A DNA stretch of 32,690 nucleotides from an uncultured Taibaiella sp. (GTDB taxonomy: Bacteria > Bacteroidota > Bacteroidia > Chitinophagales > Chitinophagaceae): the NCBI GenBank assembly GCA_937870855.1, contig CALMWT010000130.1:1-32690 (forward strand), given 5' to 3'. The notes under the pieces are model-generated. The model had not been told where the DNA came from and ran no database searches. It saw only the letters and a list, made by a program, of their open reading frames with translations. The position numbers were made by a program, and so were the translations under genes. Below, piece after piece: positions 16,503-26,053 of this stretch. Within the stretch, counting starts at the first letter, position 1. Every line of letters starts with the position of its first letter.

Positions 16503-17996
16503 TTATATGCCCTTTACTATTTTAAATGACATGCTTTGCGTAGCGCCAGACAGTTTTAAAAAGTACACGCCCACTCCAAAAAGCTGTAAAGAGATTTGTT
16601 TGTGAAAGGAGTTGTTATTTACTGTAATCGTTTCATGAAGCACCGATCTGCCTGTCTCATCCAATAATTCCATTCGCCAGATACCATTTTCAATACCATT
16701 TGCTTTTATACTTACCATATCGTGCGACGGGTTAGGAGTAACTATAAGATGGCTATTAAGCTTTTGCGCACTCTTCACATCCAGCATAGTCCCTAAATGA
16801 TAACGTGCCATTGCGCCGTAATCCACATTATAAGAATATCCTCCCAGCACAATCTTTCGATCGGGGGTGAGGGCAGACGCACGACTTTCTGTAGATAATC
16901 CCGAAAAATTAGTCGTCACTCTACCGTCTGAACTGAAGCTACTATCAATACTGCCATTTGAGTTATAACGTATCAAGACGAATTCTCTACAGTCGCCCAA
17001 AAGACAACACATATTGTAGCCTCCGGCTAGTAACCTCCCATCGGGTTGTAGGAGGATGGATGTAGCCTTCTGTCGGGGATTAGAACAGTTGCCCGGAGTC
17101 CATGCGGTTGAAGTCATACCAGCAAGGCCAAAACCACTATCGTAGTTCCCATTAGAGTCAAGCCGCATTATTACAAAAGTTGTTGCACCACCCGCTAATG
17201 CAATCTTACCATCTGCTTGAATAGCGAGATCGTTCATTGGCGCTGACAAACCCTTGAGGCCATTAGTACCAAAACTATTATCCATATTGCCATCGGGGTT
17301 TATGCGTGCTATAAGGGAAGCGCTGCCTGCTACTATTTTTCCATCCGCTTGCAATTTCATGAAAGTGGCATGGCTCCAGTTATTGTTAAAATCAACCGTA
17401 ATGTTATTGATTACTACTTTTCCATCCTGATCAAAAGTGCTGTCTAATGAACCATCCGGATGTAAACGGCATAGGGCAAGCTTTTGGTTAGATGCTCCCG
17501 CAACTATTATTTTTCCCTCCGTTTGTATCGCCAGTTCATATCCAAAATCATCCGACCCCAAATCGAAATCGGTCACCAATTCGCCATCTCCATCAAAACT
17601 ACTATCCAGACTTCCGTTAGCGTTATATCTTAGAACTAGAAAGTCTTTAAGGTTTACATTCCCATAGACTGGGCCGCCCACAACTAAAATTTTTCCATCC
17701 GGCTGAATACCTACCGCGCTACAATGAACAATACCGGAACCGCTTTTTATAGTATCAATACCGTTAGTGGCGAAAGTGCTATCCAATGTACCGTCGGTTT
17801 TATATCTCGCAATGACATGACTTACTGCTACAATTTTACCGTCAGGTTGTACTGCTACGTCCATCCATGCTACCTGAGGCATAACTACCTTCCCGCCTAT
17901 GCCGAAACTGTTGTCTAAATCTCCCGGTTGTTGCGCAATACCTCTTCTACTCTCAATACTTAGAAAGGTCAGTAGTAAAAAAATATACTTTCTCAT
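16503..17996 (-). CDS. Delta-60 repeat beta-propeller-like protein with T9SS type A sorting domain
   Basis: A 497-residue exported protein. The signal peptide runs MRKYIFLLLTFLSI... to AQQ; ATG 17996 is chosen because it places this peptide at the N-terminus, whereas an upstream in-frame ATG at 18110 adds 38 unlikely residues. Seven copies of a 'D-x-S/T-F-x-x-x-G' motif (for example DLDNSFGIGGKV, SLDSSFDGDGEL, SIDSSFSSDGRV), each followed by 'qpDGKI...G', mark the delta-60/DUF5122 repeat, which probably folds as a propeller. The last ~75 residues (VTPNPSHD..., LLDETGRSV, GVYFLKLSG) are a type A T9SS sorting domain, so it should be sent across the outer membrane and anchored or released. No catalytic site is visible. 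Confidence 0.9.
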   Translation of the reverse strand: MRKYIFLLLTFLSIESRRGIAQQPGDLDNSFGIGGKVVMPQVAWMDVAVQPDGKIVAVSHVIARYKTDGTLDSTFATNGIDTIKSGSGIVHCSAVGIQPDGKILVVGGPVYGNVNLKDFLVLRYNANGSLDSSFDGDGELVTDFDLGSDDFGYELAIQTEGKIIVAGASNQKLALCRLHPDGSLDSTFDQDGKVVINNITVDFNNNWSHATFMKLQADGKIVAGSASLIARINPDGNMDNSFGTNGLKGLSAPMNDLAIQADGKIALAGGATTFVIMRLDSNGNYDSGFGLAGMTSTAWTPGNCSNPRQKATSILLQPDGRLLAGGYNMCCLLGDCREFVLIRYNSNGSIDSSFSSDGRVTTNFSGLSTESRASALTPDRKIVLGGYSYNVDYGAMARYHLGTMLDVKSAQKLNSHLIVTPNPSHDMVSIKANGIENGIWRMELLDETGRSVLHETITVNNNSFHKQISLQLFGVGVYFLKLSGATQSMSFKIVKGI

Positions 17997-18409
17997 GAGT
18001 AAGCTTTTTGCAGTTAATAGACATTCATTGTGTGAACATATTAAAGTTAGGGATTTTTTCTTCGGTTGTTTTGTGTGCAATCGGAGAGTCGTTTGATAAT
18101 ACCACAACATTGGCTGGGCAGTGTGCTTTCTGTTTACACATAGATGGAAAAGTGATCTCTAAGACTACCCTTATTTCAAAGGAAATATTTCTTGAGCACC
18201 TTATAGGACAGCATAGGAGCATCTTTCATTATAGTATTGGGAAAGCTGGCCAACACTTTTTCTCCGGCAAATGGGAACGGCCCTAATGTCAACTCAGTCT
18301 TTTGGACGAATGTTCCGTTTCCTCATGATCCTTTTATATCCCATTTCCTCCTACAAACAACTATGGTATCCCATCTGCGATACCATAGTGCAATGTCAAC
18401 ATAATTCTT
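17997..18409. other. Gene-poor stretch with one inverted repeat
   Basis: 413 bp without a convincing gene. Small open frames exist on both strands, but they lack signal peptides, domains or start sites of interest. The one clear structure is an 11-bp inverted repeat at 18360-18389 (ACTATGGTATC / GATACCATAGT, 8-nt loop), 20 nt past the stop of the minus-strand membrane gene. Read on the minus strand it is followed by TTGTTTG, so it could be a weak terminator. An element like TAACTTTA lies upstream of the delta-60 gene on the minus strand but lacks a partner -33 element. Confidence 0.6.
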
Positions 18410-18967
18410 TTACCCCCTCGCTTCCTTATTTCCCCTCGGCAGCCACCAGCCCAGCCATAGCCCGGCAAGCACCCAGCTTGCTACCGCATCGCTTAGATGA
18501 GCAGAGGTATCGAAAAACTGATACCAGATATGGCCAGTGTAAATGCCGTTCATAAATACTATAAGTCCGATAAACAGGGAAGCGGTCATTACCCTTCCGA
18601 AGCTGAGCGGGCGCATACGCAAAAGCATCCAGCAAAACAGCGCTACGGTAAGCACATTTACGATATAGCCTCTTGCCATGTTCATGCCCATGTTATACTG
18701 CATGGAATTATGGTATTGTACCATTGCCCATGGTTTGCCTTCTTTTTCTTTCATGTATTGCTCCCACTCTTGCTGTGTAGCGGTTTTGGGCAGGCTGGGC
18801 ATAATGTAGCCGCCTTCGGGCAACTGCGAAAGTGAATTGAGAATAGCATCCTGCTGTTCGGTGTATTGATGCGCCTTGTAATGAAAGTCTATGGCAGCGT
18901 TGGAAATAAATTGCCAGATGAAGATGATAAGCCCGCCTACTAGTGAGCCAATTAAGATCTTTTTCAT
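18410..18967 (-). CDS. Uncharacterised four-helix membrane protein
   Basis: A 185-residue protein that I do not recognise. Hydrophobic segments lie at about residues 4-22, 99-117, 125-145 and 160-177. A polar, probably extracytoplasmic stretch of about 75 residues follows the first helix and contains YIMPSLPKTATQQEWEQYM and a Met/Asn-rich part (QYHNSMQYNMGMNMARG). The C-terminal helix is Trp-rich (WVLAGLWLGWWLPRG) and ends in charged residues. It stands alone, between a gene-poor stretch and the divergent methyltransferase gene. The layout is like small integral membrane proteins of unknown function in Bacteroidota. Confidence 0.75.
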   Translation of the reverse strand: MKKILIGSLVGGLIIFIWQFISNAAIDFHYKAHQYTEQQDAILNSLSQLPEGGYIMPSLPKTATQQEWEQYMKEKEGKPWAMVQYHNSMQYNMGMNMARGYIVNVLTVALFCWMLLRMRPLSFGRVMTASLFIGLIVFMNGIYTGHIWYQFFDTSAHLSDAVASWVLAGLWLGWWLPRGNKEARG

Positions 18968-19094
18968 TGTATTTGTTGTTTTGGTTGGTTACAAGATACA
19001 GAGAATAAGATATGTTTTATACATTGGGGGAATAAGAGTGGGCAACTGCGCCTATAGTTTCTTTATAGATTTTGCCTAAACCTTTAATACTACA

Positions 19095-19919
19095 ATGAGA
19101 CGTATCCTTGATCCCTTAATAAAATCTGTAGTCCGCTCGGACGCTGGCTGGTATTGCGGTAAATTATCACTTAGGTTTACCGAGTGGCTTCGCTACGAAC
19201 GCAGCCTGTATGAGCATCAGCTTTCGGAGCATCGGCTGGGAATATTTTTTTCTGACCTTACCGTTAGGGATGGCTATTTCAAAGGACTTCGCTATCCGGG
19301 TTTTGGCAGTTTTGGCAGCTCTCTTTTTCCAAAGTTATCGGGGAGTTATGAGTCGGAATTGGTGCCTGTGTTCAAGGAATTGGAGAGAAATCATTACGAC
19401 CAAATCATTGATATAGGATGTGCGGAAGGTTATTACGCCATTGGTCTTGCGAAAAAACATCCGCAGGCATTTGTACATGCTTTCGATATTAGTGAAAATG
19501 CAAGAAGACTTTGCCATACTATGGCAGAGATCAACCAGGTGGCGGAAAGGATAATGGTGGAAGGGGAATGTACACCAAAATGGCTAAGAGAAATGGATGC
19601 AAATGTGCGGCGGCTGTTAGTGTGCGACTGCGAAGGGTTTGAAAGAAAATTGTTTGACGATACCAACGTGGGTTCCCTGGCACAGTGCGATTTGGTTGTA
19701 GAGCTGCACCCTATGTATTATACCGATGTAAAAGAATACTTGCACGAACTGTTTAAAGACACACACCATATTACCTACGTTAGCAGCTACGACGATGCGC
19801 GAAAAATCTTTGACCTTCCTGCAACCTATACCTCATTCCCTCCAGTAGATAAAGTAAAACTTGTGCAGGAAGGCAGGTCTTTTTCTATGGATTGGATGAT
19901 AGCGCAAAGTAACCGCTAA
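19095..19919 (+). CDS. FkbM-like SAM-dependent methyltransferase
   Basis: A 274-residue cytoplasmic protein. The class I methyltransferase motif I is at residues 104-119 (IIDIGCAEGYYAIGLA), followed by VHAFDISENARR with the acidic residue that holds the SAM ribose. LLVCDCEGFERKLFD matches the D-x-E-G-x-E block of the FkbM family, and the strand after it is LVVELHPMY. The ~80 residues before motif I are not recognisable. FkbM-type enzymes commonly O-methylate sugars or natural products; the substrate here is unknown. It stands alone on the plus strand. Confidence 0.82.
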   Translation: MRRILDPLIKSVVRSDAGWYCGKLSLRFTEWLRYERSLYEHQLSEHRLGIFFSDLTVRDGYFKGLRYPGFGSFGSSLFPKLSGSYESELVPVFKELERNHYDQIIDIGCAEGYYAIGLAKKHPQAFVHAFDISENARRLCHTMAEINQVAERIMVEGECTPKWLREMDANVRRLLVCDCEGFERKLFDDTNVGSLAQCDLVVELHPMYYTDVKEYLHELFKDTHHITYVSSYDDARKIFDLPATYTSFPPVDKVKLVQEGRSFSMDWMIAQSNR

Positions 19920-20009
19920 GTGTATCTTATTCTTTCGCAATGTCTCCAACGGCCCACATTTATGCACTGTCTTTATTGAGAAGGCTGCACCATTAGCAAA
20001 CTACTAACT

Positions 20010-21770
20010 ATGAAAAAAATCTCTTGCATTGTCCTACTCCTTTTTAGTTTATTGGAAAGCAATATTGCAGCAGCTCAAGCACCACCTCCCTGGCGTTGGG
20101 TAAAACGAGGCGGTAGCATGGATTTGCAAAGTCAGGATGCGGTGATAGACAAAGCTACTGACCGGTACGGAAACGTGTATATACTGGCTGATAACCGCAG
20201 GGGTCTTGTGAACATAGATGGGCATCATAGCATAGGAAGCAATGACAAAATATCATTAGCAAGCTGGGACTGCTCTGGCAATTTTCGCTGGATGAAAAAT
20301 TATGGGGGTGGCGGTTTTGCAACTTATTTAAAAGGTTTGTCCTTAGGTACAGATTCAATAGGCAATGTTTATGTAAGTGGACAAATTTCGATCACAATGT
20401 TGACTGACACTATCTATTTTGATTCTGACACGCTACTAACAAATGCCACTAGCCAACGCTTTTTTGTAATAAAATACAATACAACGGGCAATATGAAATG
20501 GCTGGATGTGCCTATTACCACTCAAAGCCAATCGGGTGTAAAATTGTTTGAAATGGAAATTGCCCCTTCAGGACACATCTACCATTTAGCACAACTGGCA
20601 CCTGGAACTTATCATAACAATAGCTACAGCATACAAAGCAGTGGCTATTATGTTGTACAATATGACCCGAATGGATTGTTTCAGACAGTAACAAAACTGG
20701 ACGTGCAAACTTCAAAAGCACTGGGTGGATATCCGGGCAATTACTTTTCTTTTGTTCGCGATCATAGGAATGGAAGGTACTATCTCTCAGGCAGCTATAA
20801 TGCAACTACCTTGGGTACCAACTTTATGATAGGCTCCACACAAATAGTTACCTCAGATTCATTTAATTATTGGCCTATGTACGTGGCAGGTTTCAATGCT
20901 GCTGGTAATAGCTTATGGGTGAAACAAGGCAATAGTAATATTACCGGATGGGCAACGCTGGCCCCACCAGACTCAAAAGGTAATATTTACATTGGAGGAC
21001 TTTCCCATACTGGAAATTCCTTTATCGGACACAACATCACAAACGGATGGGGATGGAGTTCAGTAAATTATATCATTGCTGCAGACAGCAACGGCAATAC
21101 AATATGGGGAACGAACGCATGGCTTTTACCCACTTGCACCTACCCCTCTAATTACTATGATATTACCTGCACAAAAGATACAGTTGCCTTCGTAGCTACC
21201 AATAATGGACAGCTAAAGTGGGGAGGGCTTGGCTTAACAATAACTACTCAATCAGCACAGGGATTTCTTGCCCGCTTCAATGCCACAAACGGCTCCATTC
21301 TAACACTAGATTCCATATCATCCAACGAATTGTCGGAGCCAACCGCAGTAGTAATGGATGATAATGCAAATGTTTTTACATCTGGTCTGTTTAGAACAAG
21401 CATAAAAGTAGGCAACCACTCTGCTGCTGTTACCGATACCATTCTTTATGCCTGTGATTGGTTTGTAGTGAAATATGGTCGTAATGACACTTGCAAAGAA
21501 GAGATAAGGACCACTGTCAATAAATCTGTGAGGGAGATACCTTTGGTACTGTTTCCCAACCCTGCACATGATGTCATTTATTTTGACAATGTTGGTGAAA
21601 GTTATAGTGTAGAAATATTTAGCCTTACGGGTGTGCGTATGCTACAGACTACCATTAGCGCAGCACAAATGAAAGTAAATATTACTCAACTCCGCGCAGG
21701 AATTTATATCATACAGCTAACCAACAGTAAAGGCAAACAACATTATACCCGGTTTGTAAAACAAGAGTAA
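20010..21770 (+). CDS. Secreted beta-propeller-like protein with T9SS type A sorting domain
   Basis: A 586-residue exported protein with a Sec signal peptide ending near AAAQ (residue ~23). The body has SBBP-like repeats in which 'D-x-x-G-N-V/I-Y-x-x-G' strands recur (DRYGNVYILAD, DSIGNVYVSGQ, DSKGNIYIGGL, DDNANVFTSGL), as in seven-bladed-propeller surface proteins. The C-terminal ~80 residues (LFPNPAHDVIYF, SLTGVRML, LRAGIYIIQL) are a type A sorting domain. It should be exported by T9SS, then attached to A-LPS or released. No enzymatic motif is seen. It resembles the N-terminal repeat region of the large protein at 22535-26035. Confidence 0.9.
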   Translation: MKKISCIVLLLFSLLESNIAAAQAPPPWRWVKRGGSMDLQSQDAVIDKATDRYGNVYILADNRRGLVNIDGHHSIGSNDKISLASWDCSGNFRWMKNYGGGGFATYLKGLSLGTDSIGNVYVSGQISITMLTDTIYFDSDTLLTNATSQRFFVIKYNTTGNMKWLDVPITTQSQSGVKLFEMEIAPSGHIYHLAQLAPGTYHNNSYSIQSSGYYVVQYDPNGLFQTVTKLDVQTSKALGGYPGNYFSFVRDHRNGRYYLSGSYNATTLGTNFMIGSTQIVTSDSFNYWPMYVAGFNAAGNSLWVKQGNSNITGWATLAPPDSKGNIYIGGLSHTGNSFIGHNITNGWGWSSVNYIIAADSNGNTIWGTNAWLLPTCTYPSNYYDITCTKDTVAFVATNNGQLKWGGLGLTITTQSAQGFLARFNATNGSILTLDSISSNELSEPTAVVMDDNANVFTSGLFRTSIKVGNHSAAVTDTILYACDWFVVKYGRNDTCKEEIRTTVNKSVREIPLVLFPNPAHDVIYFDNVGESYSVEIFSLTGVRMLQTTISAAQMKVNITQLRAGIYIIQLTNSKGKQHYTRFVKQE

Positions 21771-21931
21771 AAGTTAGGCTTACAATCTTTTCTTCACATC
21801 CGCCTTCTAAATTGCAGTGCAGGATTAATGATTCCTCTAAGATGACTTAATACGCAAAATTAAGCTGCAAGAATATTAAGGACGGTGCATGTAAGCGTTT
21901 TTATAATTAACTTTAAGAAACACTACAACGT

Positions 21932-22411
21932 ATGTCTGCAACATGGAGAACATTTAGCGGCGAGGCATTGAAAGCACCGGTAAAGCAAGCGGTAGAAGAG
22001 GCAATAATGCGTGAAACGCAAAAAGGTTTTAAGCTGAAAGTGTGCATAGGCACAGATAGTCAGGTATATGGTGCTGAAACGGAGTTTGCTACGGTTATAG
22101 TCTTCCTTCGGGAAAAGCGTGGCGGGTTTATGTTTATAGCCAACGAGCGCACTACGCACCGGTATTCTATAAAAGAGCGAATGCTGGTAGAGGTGGCAAA
22201 AAGTATAGAAATAGCCTACGAACTATGCGACCTGTTTACCGAGTATGATGTGGATATGGAAGTTCATGCAGATATTAATACCAATCCGCAGTTTAAGAGT
22301 AATGAAGCACTGCGCGAGGCTATGGGCTATATATTGGGGATGGGTTTTGCGTTTAAAGCAAAGCCAGAGGCATTTGCGAGTAGCTGCTGTGCTAATAAAA
22401 TGGTGAATTGA
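21932..22411 (+). CDS. YkuK-like (DUF458) RNase H-fold protein
   Basis: A 159-residue protein. VCIGTDSQVYGAETEFATVIVF has the first acidic strand expected of RNase H-like folds, and MEVHADINTN supplies another conserved acidic segment in the second half; both fit the YkuK/DUF458 family. IKERMLVEVAKSIEIAY is the helix between them. Family members are predicted nucleases or nucleic-acid-binding proteins without a confirmed role. The C-terminus (ASSCCANKMVN) is Cys-rich. It stands alone, with 160 bp before it and 123 bp after it. Confidence 0.85.
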   Translation: MSATWRTFSGEALKAPVKQAVEEAIMRETQKGFKLKVCIGTDSQVYGAETEFATVIVFLREKRGGFMFIANERTTHRYSIKERMLVEVAKSIEIAYELCDLFTEYDVDMEVHADINTNPQFKSNEALREAMGYILGMGFAFKAKPEAFASSCCANKMVN

Positions 22412-22534
22412 GGGTGTGGTGTTTTGATGAATTATAAGAATTGGGTAAAGGCCATATCTTTCGGTGGTATTTGGCTGTCTATATAATACACAATTGCGTT
22501 AAATTTACTAATACAAGCCTGAAGCTAATAATTT

Positions 22535-25500
22535 ATGAAGCACTGCTACTTGCTGTTATTTCTTGCATCTTTCCTTACACCATTCAATATCAGCGCACAG
22601 AATGCTCCACTCGAGTTTGTCGAAAACAAAGGGCAGTGGGAGGAAGATTTTCTTTATAAAGCAACGGCTCCGGGAGGAGATATTTATTTGCAGCAAGATG
22701 GTATAATGTACATGCTTAGTGCAGCAGACAATGCCGCGAAAATTCATGACATGAAACACGGCAAGGTAAAGCAGGCACAAACGCTGAAGTTTCATGCATA
22801 CAAAGTGCAGTTTGAAGGGGCAATGAAAGCTGAAGAGGTAAAGGGTAGCAAGTTGCAAAAGCATTTCTACAATTACTTTTTAGGAAATGACCCCGCAAGC
22901 TGGAAGAGTGAGATACACCCTGCGCTGAATGTAGATTACAAGAACCTTTATAAAAACATTGATCTGCACGTGGCATCTGCCAATAGAATGATGAAGTACG
23001 ATTTCATAGTGCATCCCGGCGCAGATGTGAAACAAATAAAGCTGAAAATAGAGGGTGCAAATGGCGTAGCAATTAAGAATAACAAACTGGAAATACGAAC
23101 CTCCATTGGGTTGGTTTCAGAACTTGAGCCTTATGCCTACCAATATGTAAATGGTGAGAAGAAGGAAATAAAATGCAGGTATGAATTGAAGGATGGAAGA
23201 GTAAGTTTTGGTTTTCCCGAAGGATATAATAATGATGAAATATTGGTGATAGATCCTACAGTTGTATTCTCTACATACAGCGGCTCTACTGCCGATAACT
23301 GGGGATCTACAGCTACCTACGATGCCCAGGGAAATTTTTATGCAGGTGGCATTGCAAACGGCGTCGGATTTCCGGTGACCACAGGCGCTTTTCAAACCAC
23401 ATTTGCCGGTGGTGGTACTGGCGGCGGTAACCAACCTGCCATGCGCTGGGATGTAGCAATTAGTAAATTCAATCCAAATGGAAATGCCTTGATTTATTCC
23501 ACTTATCTGGGTGGTGCCGACAATGAGCAACCTCATAGTATGGTAGTGGACAACAACAACAACCTGATTGTAGTAGGACGCACCTTTTCAAATAATTTTC
23601 CTGTTCAAAATGCTTACGACAATATTTATAACGGTGATGCAGACATATTTGTCACCAAGTTCAATGCACTCGGCACAGGAATAGTAGGTTCAACATACAT
23701 AGGGGGTAGCAGTAATGATGGCGTTAATATCTCAACCGACTGGTTTACATTCGGCGGTCTAAAACACAATTATGGAGACGATGCGAGAAGCGAAGTGATA
23801 GTGGACAATGCGGGCAATGTGTATGTAGCTGCCTCCACAATTTCTTCAGACTTTCCTACTCAAAATGCCCATCAAAATACGCTTCAGGGCGCACAAGACG
23901 GTGTTGCATTCAAACTAAACCCAACCCTGAGCAACTTACTATGGAGCACATTTATAGGAGGAGTCAGCAATGATGCGGCTTATGTTCTGGCGTTAAATCT
24001 TGCACAAACAAGTTTGTACGTGGCGGGCGGTACAGAAAATAGCAACTTTCCGGTAACAACTGGTACGTTTCAATCTTCATTTGGCGGCAACATAGACGGC
24101 TATATTCTCAAATTTCAAAACGGAGGTGGCTATGCTTTACAGAGAGGTACTTTCATTGGTATGTCGAATTATGACCAATGCTATGGCGTGCAGGTAGATA
24201 AACAAGATCAGGTATATGCTATGGGACAAACACATGGAGGAACATTTCCGGTGACACCCGGTGTTTATTCCAATCCATCTTCCAGTCAGTTCATCATAAA
24301 GCTTGATAATAATTTAACCACTAACATTTATTCCACTGTATTTGGCTCAGGCACTCCCAATACTGTGAATATATCACCAGTTGCTTTTTTGGTGGACACT
24401 TGTCAGCAAGTATATATTTCGGGATGGGGGGGCGCTACAGGCGGGCAACCAGGAAACGTGAATAATATGCCCATCACAGCCAACGCAGCGCAAGCCACTA
24501 CCGATGGCAGTGATTTCTATTTTATCGTTCTTTCGAAGGATGCCACAACGTTACTGTATGGCACGTATTACGGTGCTGTTGGTCTCGGTGATCACGTGGA
24601 CGGTGGTACCAGCCGCTTTGATAAGAACGGAGTGGTATATCAGGGAATTTGTGCGGGTTGTGGTGGTTCGTCTGCATTTCCAACTACCTCAGGTGCATAC
24701 AGTAACACAAATAATAGTCCCAATTGCAATTACGGAGCTTTAAAAATTCATTTCGACTTTATCCTTTTTTCAGACGCAAGCGCATCTCCTGCCACTAAAG
24801 GTTGCGCACCTCTTGTAGTAAACTTTGGTAATAATTCTGTTTATGCTACTTCCTATCTCTGGGATTTTGGAGATGGCAGTCCAACCGACACGAGTACAGC
24901 GCCAACTCACACGTTCACCACACCGGGTACTTATACAGTCAAGTTAATAGCATTCAACGTAAATGCCTGCAACCAAAGTTCTGATACGGACTACATCACA
25001 ATAATCGTTGACGGCTCAAATGTGAAGGCGGACTTTACAACAAGTATTATCAATAGCTGCGACCCCTATCAGGCATCCTTTATCAATACTTCTACACCGA
25101 TAGGACCGAACACACAATTCTTCTGGAATTTTGGCGATGGTACTACACACACAGGCGCCAATCCACCAATGCATAATTATCCTGATACCGGAACTTACGT
25201 GATTACGCTTCTTATGGTTGATACAACCTCTTGTAATAAACGAGACTCCGTTACTAAACTGGTTACGTTTAGCAGCAGTTCTGTAAGGGCTAATTTTATA
25301 GGGGACTCTGTGTGCATAGGAAACAGTATTTTGTTTTCAAACGGCTCAACAAATGCCCAGAGTTATACGTGGAATTTTGGAGATGGCAATACTTCAACCG
25401 TTAACTCTCCAACTTACACTTACACAACTCCGGGTACTTACACTGCAATTCTAATAGCCGCAAATCCCGGTACTTGCAATAAGTTCGACACGGCAAAACA

Positions 25501-26035
25501 AACCATCATGGTGTTTGGAAATCCTTACGCCGATTTCTCCTACGATCCGATAATACCTGTACCAAATGAACCCATAAAATTCACAAACAAATCTGTGGAC
25601 GCTACAAGTTACTACTGGGCATTTGGCGATGGAACTAGCAGCGAAATAGATCATCCTTCGCATTTGTACAAACGTACCGGCAGATACAAAGTATGTCTTC
25701 AGGCAAAAAACAAATGGGGTTGTATTCATCAAACCTGCAAATTCGTAGATGCAGAAATTTATCCTGCTATAGACGTACCGACGGGTTTTAGTCCCAACGG
25801 TGATAACTTCAACGATGTATTGTATGTAAGAGGCGCTGCAATAGAAACACTCAGTTTCAAAGTTTATAACCGGTGGGGAGAAAAAGTATTTGAAACAGAC
25901 GATGTGAACCGTGGCTGGGATGGTAACTTCAAAGGAAAGCCGCAGGAAATGGAAGTTTACGCATGGATACTAGATGCCACTTTTGTTGATGGGACTTCTA
26001 TTCAAAAAACCGGAAATGTAACTCTATTGAGATAA
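22535..26035 (+). CDS. Large secreted PKD-repeat protein with gliding-motility (CHU_C, T9SS type B) C-terminal domain
   Basis: A 1166-residue T9SS cargo. A signal peptide ends near ISAQ (residue ~22). Residues ~25-245 form the N-terminal domain (FVENKGQWEEDFLY, NLYKNIDLHV, PTVVFSTY) seen in SBBP-repeat proteins. Several 'D-x-x-N-x-Y-x-x-G' strands follow to about 730. Four PKD domains come next, at about 744-826, 829-912, 917-993 and 996-1073, each with its W-x-F-G-D-G motif and a G-x-Y strand. The end (VPTGFSPNGDNFND, VYNRWGEKVFE, GWDG) is the CHU_C domain that directs type B cargo. It is probably an adhesin-like cell-surface or secreted filamentous protein. The SprF-like gene begins 18 nt after the stop. 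Confidence 0.95.
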   Translation: MKHCYLLLFLASFLTPFNISAQNAPLEFVENKGQWEEDFLYKATAPGGDIYLQQDGIMYMLSAADNAAKIHDMKHGKVKQAQTLKFHAYKVQFEGAMKAEEVKGSKLQKHFYNYFLGNDPASWKSEIHPALNVDYKNLYKNIDLHVASANRMMKYDFIVHPGADVKQIKLKIEGANGVAIKNNKLEIRTSIGLVSELEPYAYQYVNGEKKEIKCRYELKDGRVSFGFPEGYNNDEILVIDPTVVFSTYSGSTADNWGSTATYDAQGNFYAGGIANGVGFPVTTGAFQTTFAGGGTGGGNQPAMRWDVAISKFNPNGNALIYSTYLGGADNEQPHSMVVDNNNNLIVVGRTFSNNFPVQNAYDNIYNGDADIFVTKFNALGTGIVGSTYIGGSSNDGVNISTDWFTFGGLKHNYGDDARSEVIVDNAGNVYVAASTISSDFPTQNAHQNTLQGAQDGVAFKLNPTLSNLLWSTFIGGVSNDAAYVLALNLAQTSLYVAGGTENSNFPVTTGTFQSSFGGNIDGYILKFQNGGGYALQRGTFIGMSNYDQCYGVQVDKQDQVYAMGQTHGGTFPVTPGVYSNPSSSQFIIKLDNNLTTNIYSTVFGSGTPNTVNISPVAFLVDTCQQVYISGWGGATGGQPGNVNNMPITANAAQATTDGSDFYFIVLSKDATTLLYGTYYGAVGLGDHVDGGTSRFDKNGVVYQGICAGCGGSSAFPTTSGAYSNTNNSPNCNYGALKIHFDFILFSDASASPATKGCAPLVVNFGNNSVYATSYLWDFGDGSPTDTSTAPTHTFTTPGTYTVKLIAFNVNACNQSSDTDYITIIVDGSNVKADFTTSIINSCDPYQASFINTSTPIGPNTQFFWNFGDGTTHTGANPPMHNYPDTGTYVITLLMVDTTSCNKRDSVTKLVTFSSSSVRANFIGDSVCIGNSILFSNGSTNAQSYTWNFGDGNTSTVNSPTYTYTTPGTYTAILIAANPGTCNKFDTAKQTIMVFGNPYADFSYDPIIPVPNEPIKFTNKSVDATSYYWAFGDGTSSEIDHPSHLYKRTGRYKVCLQAKNKWGCIHQTCKFVDAEIYPAIDVPTGFSPNGDNFNDVLYVRGAAIETLSFKVYNRWGEKVFETDDVNRGWDGNFKGKPQEMEVYAWILDATFVDGTSIQKTGNVTLLR

Positions 26036-26053
26036 CTGTAAAAAGAAACTTGA

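Noticed and set aside
18008..18286. 92-residue open frame in the gene-poor stretch
   Set aside because: No recognisable domain, poor start context, partly antisense to the upstream region of the delta-60 gene; likely chance.
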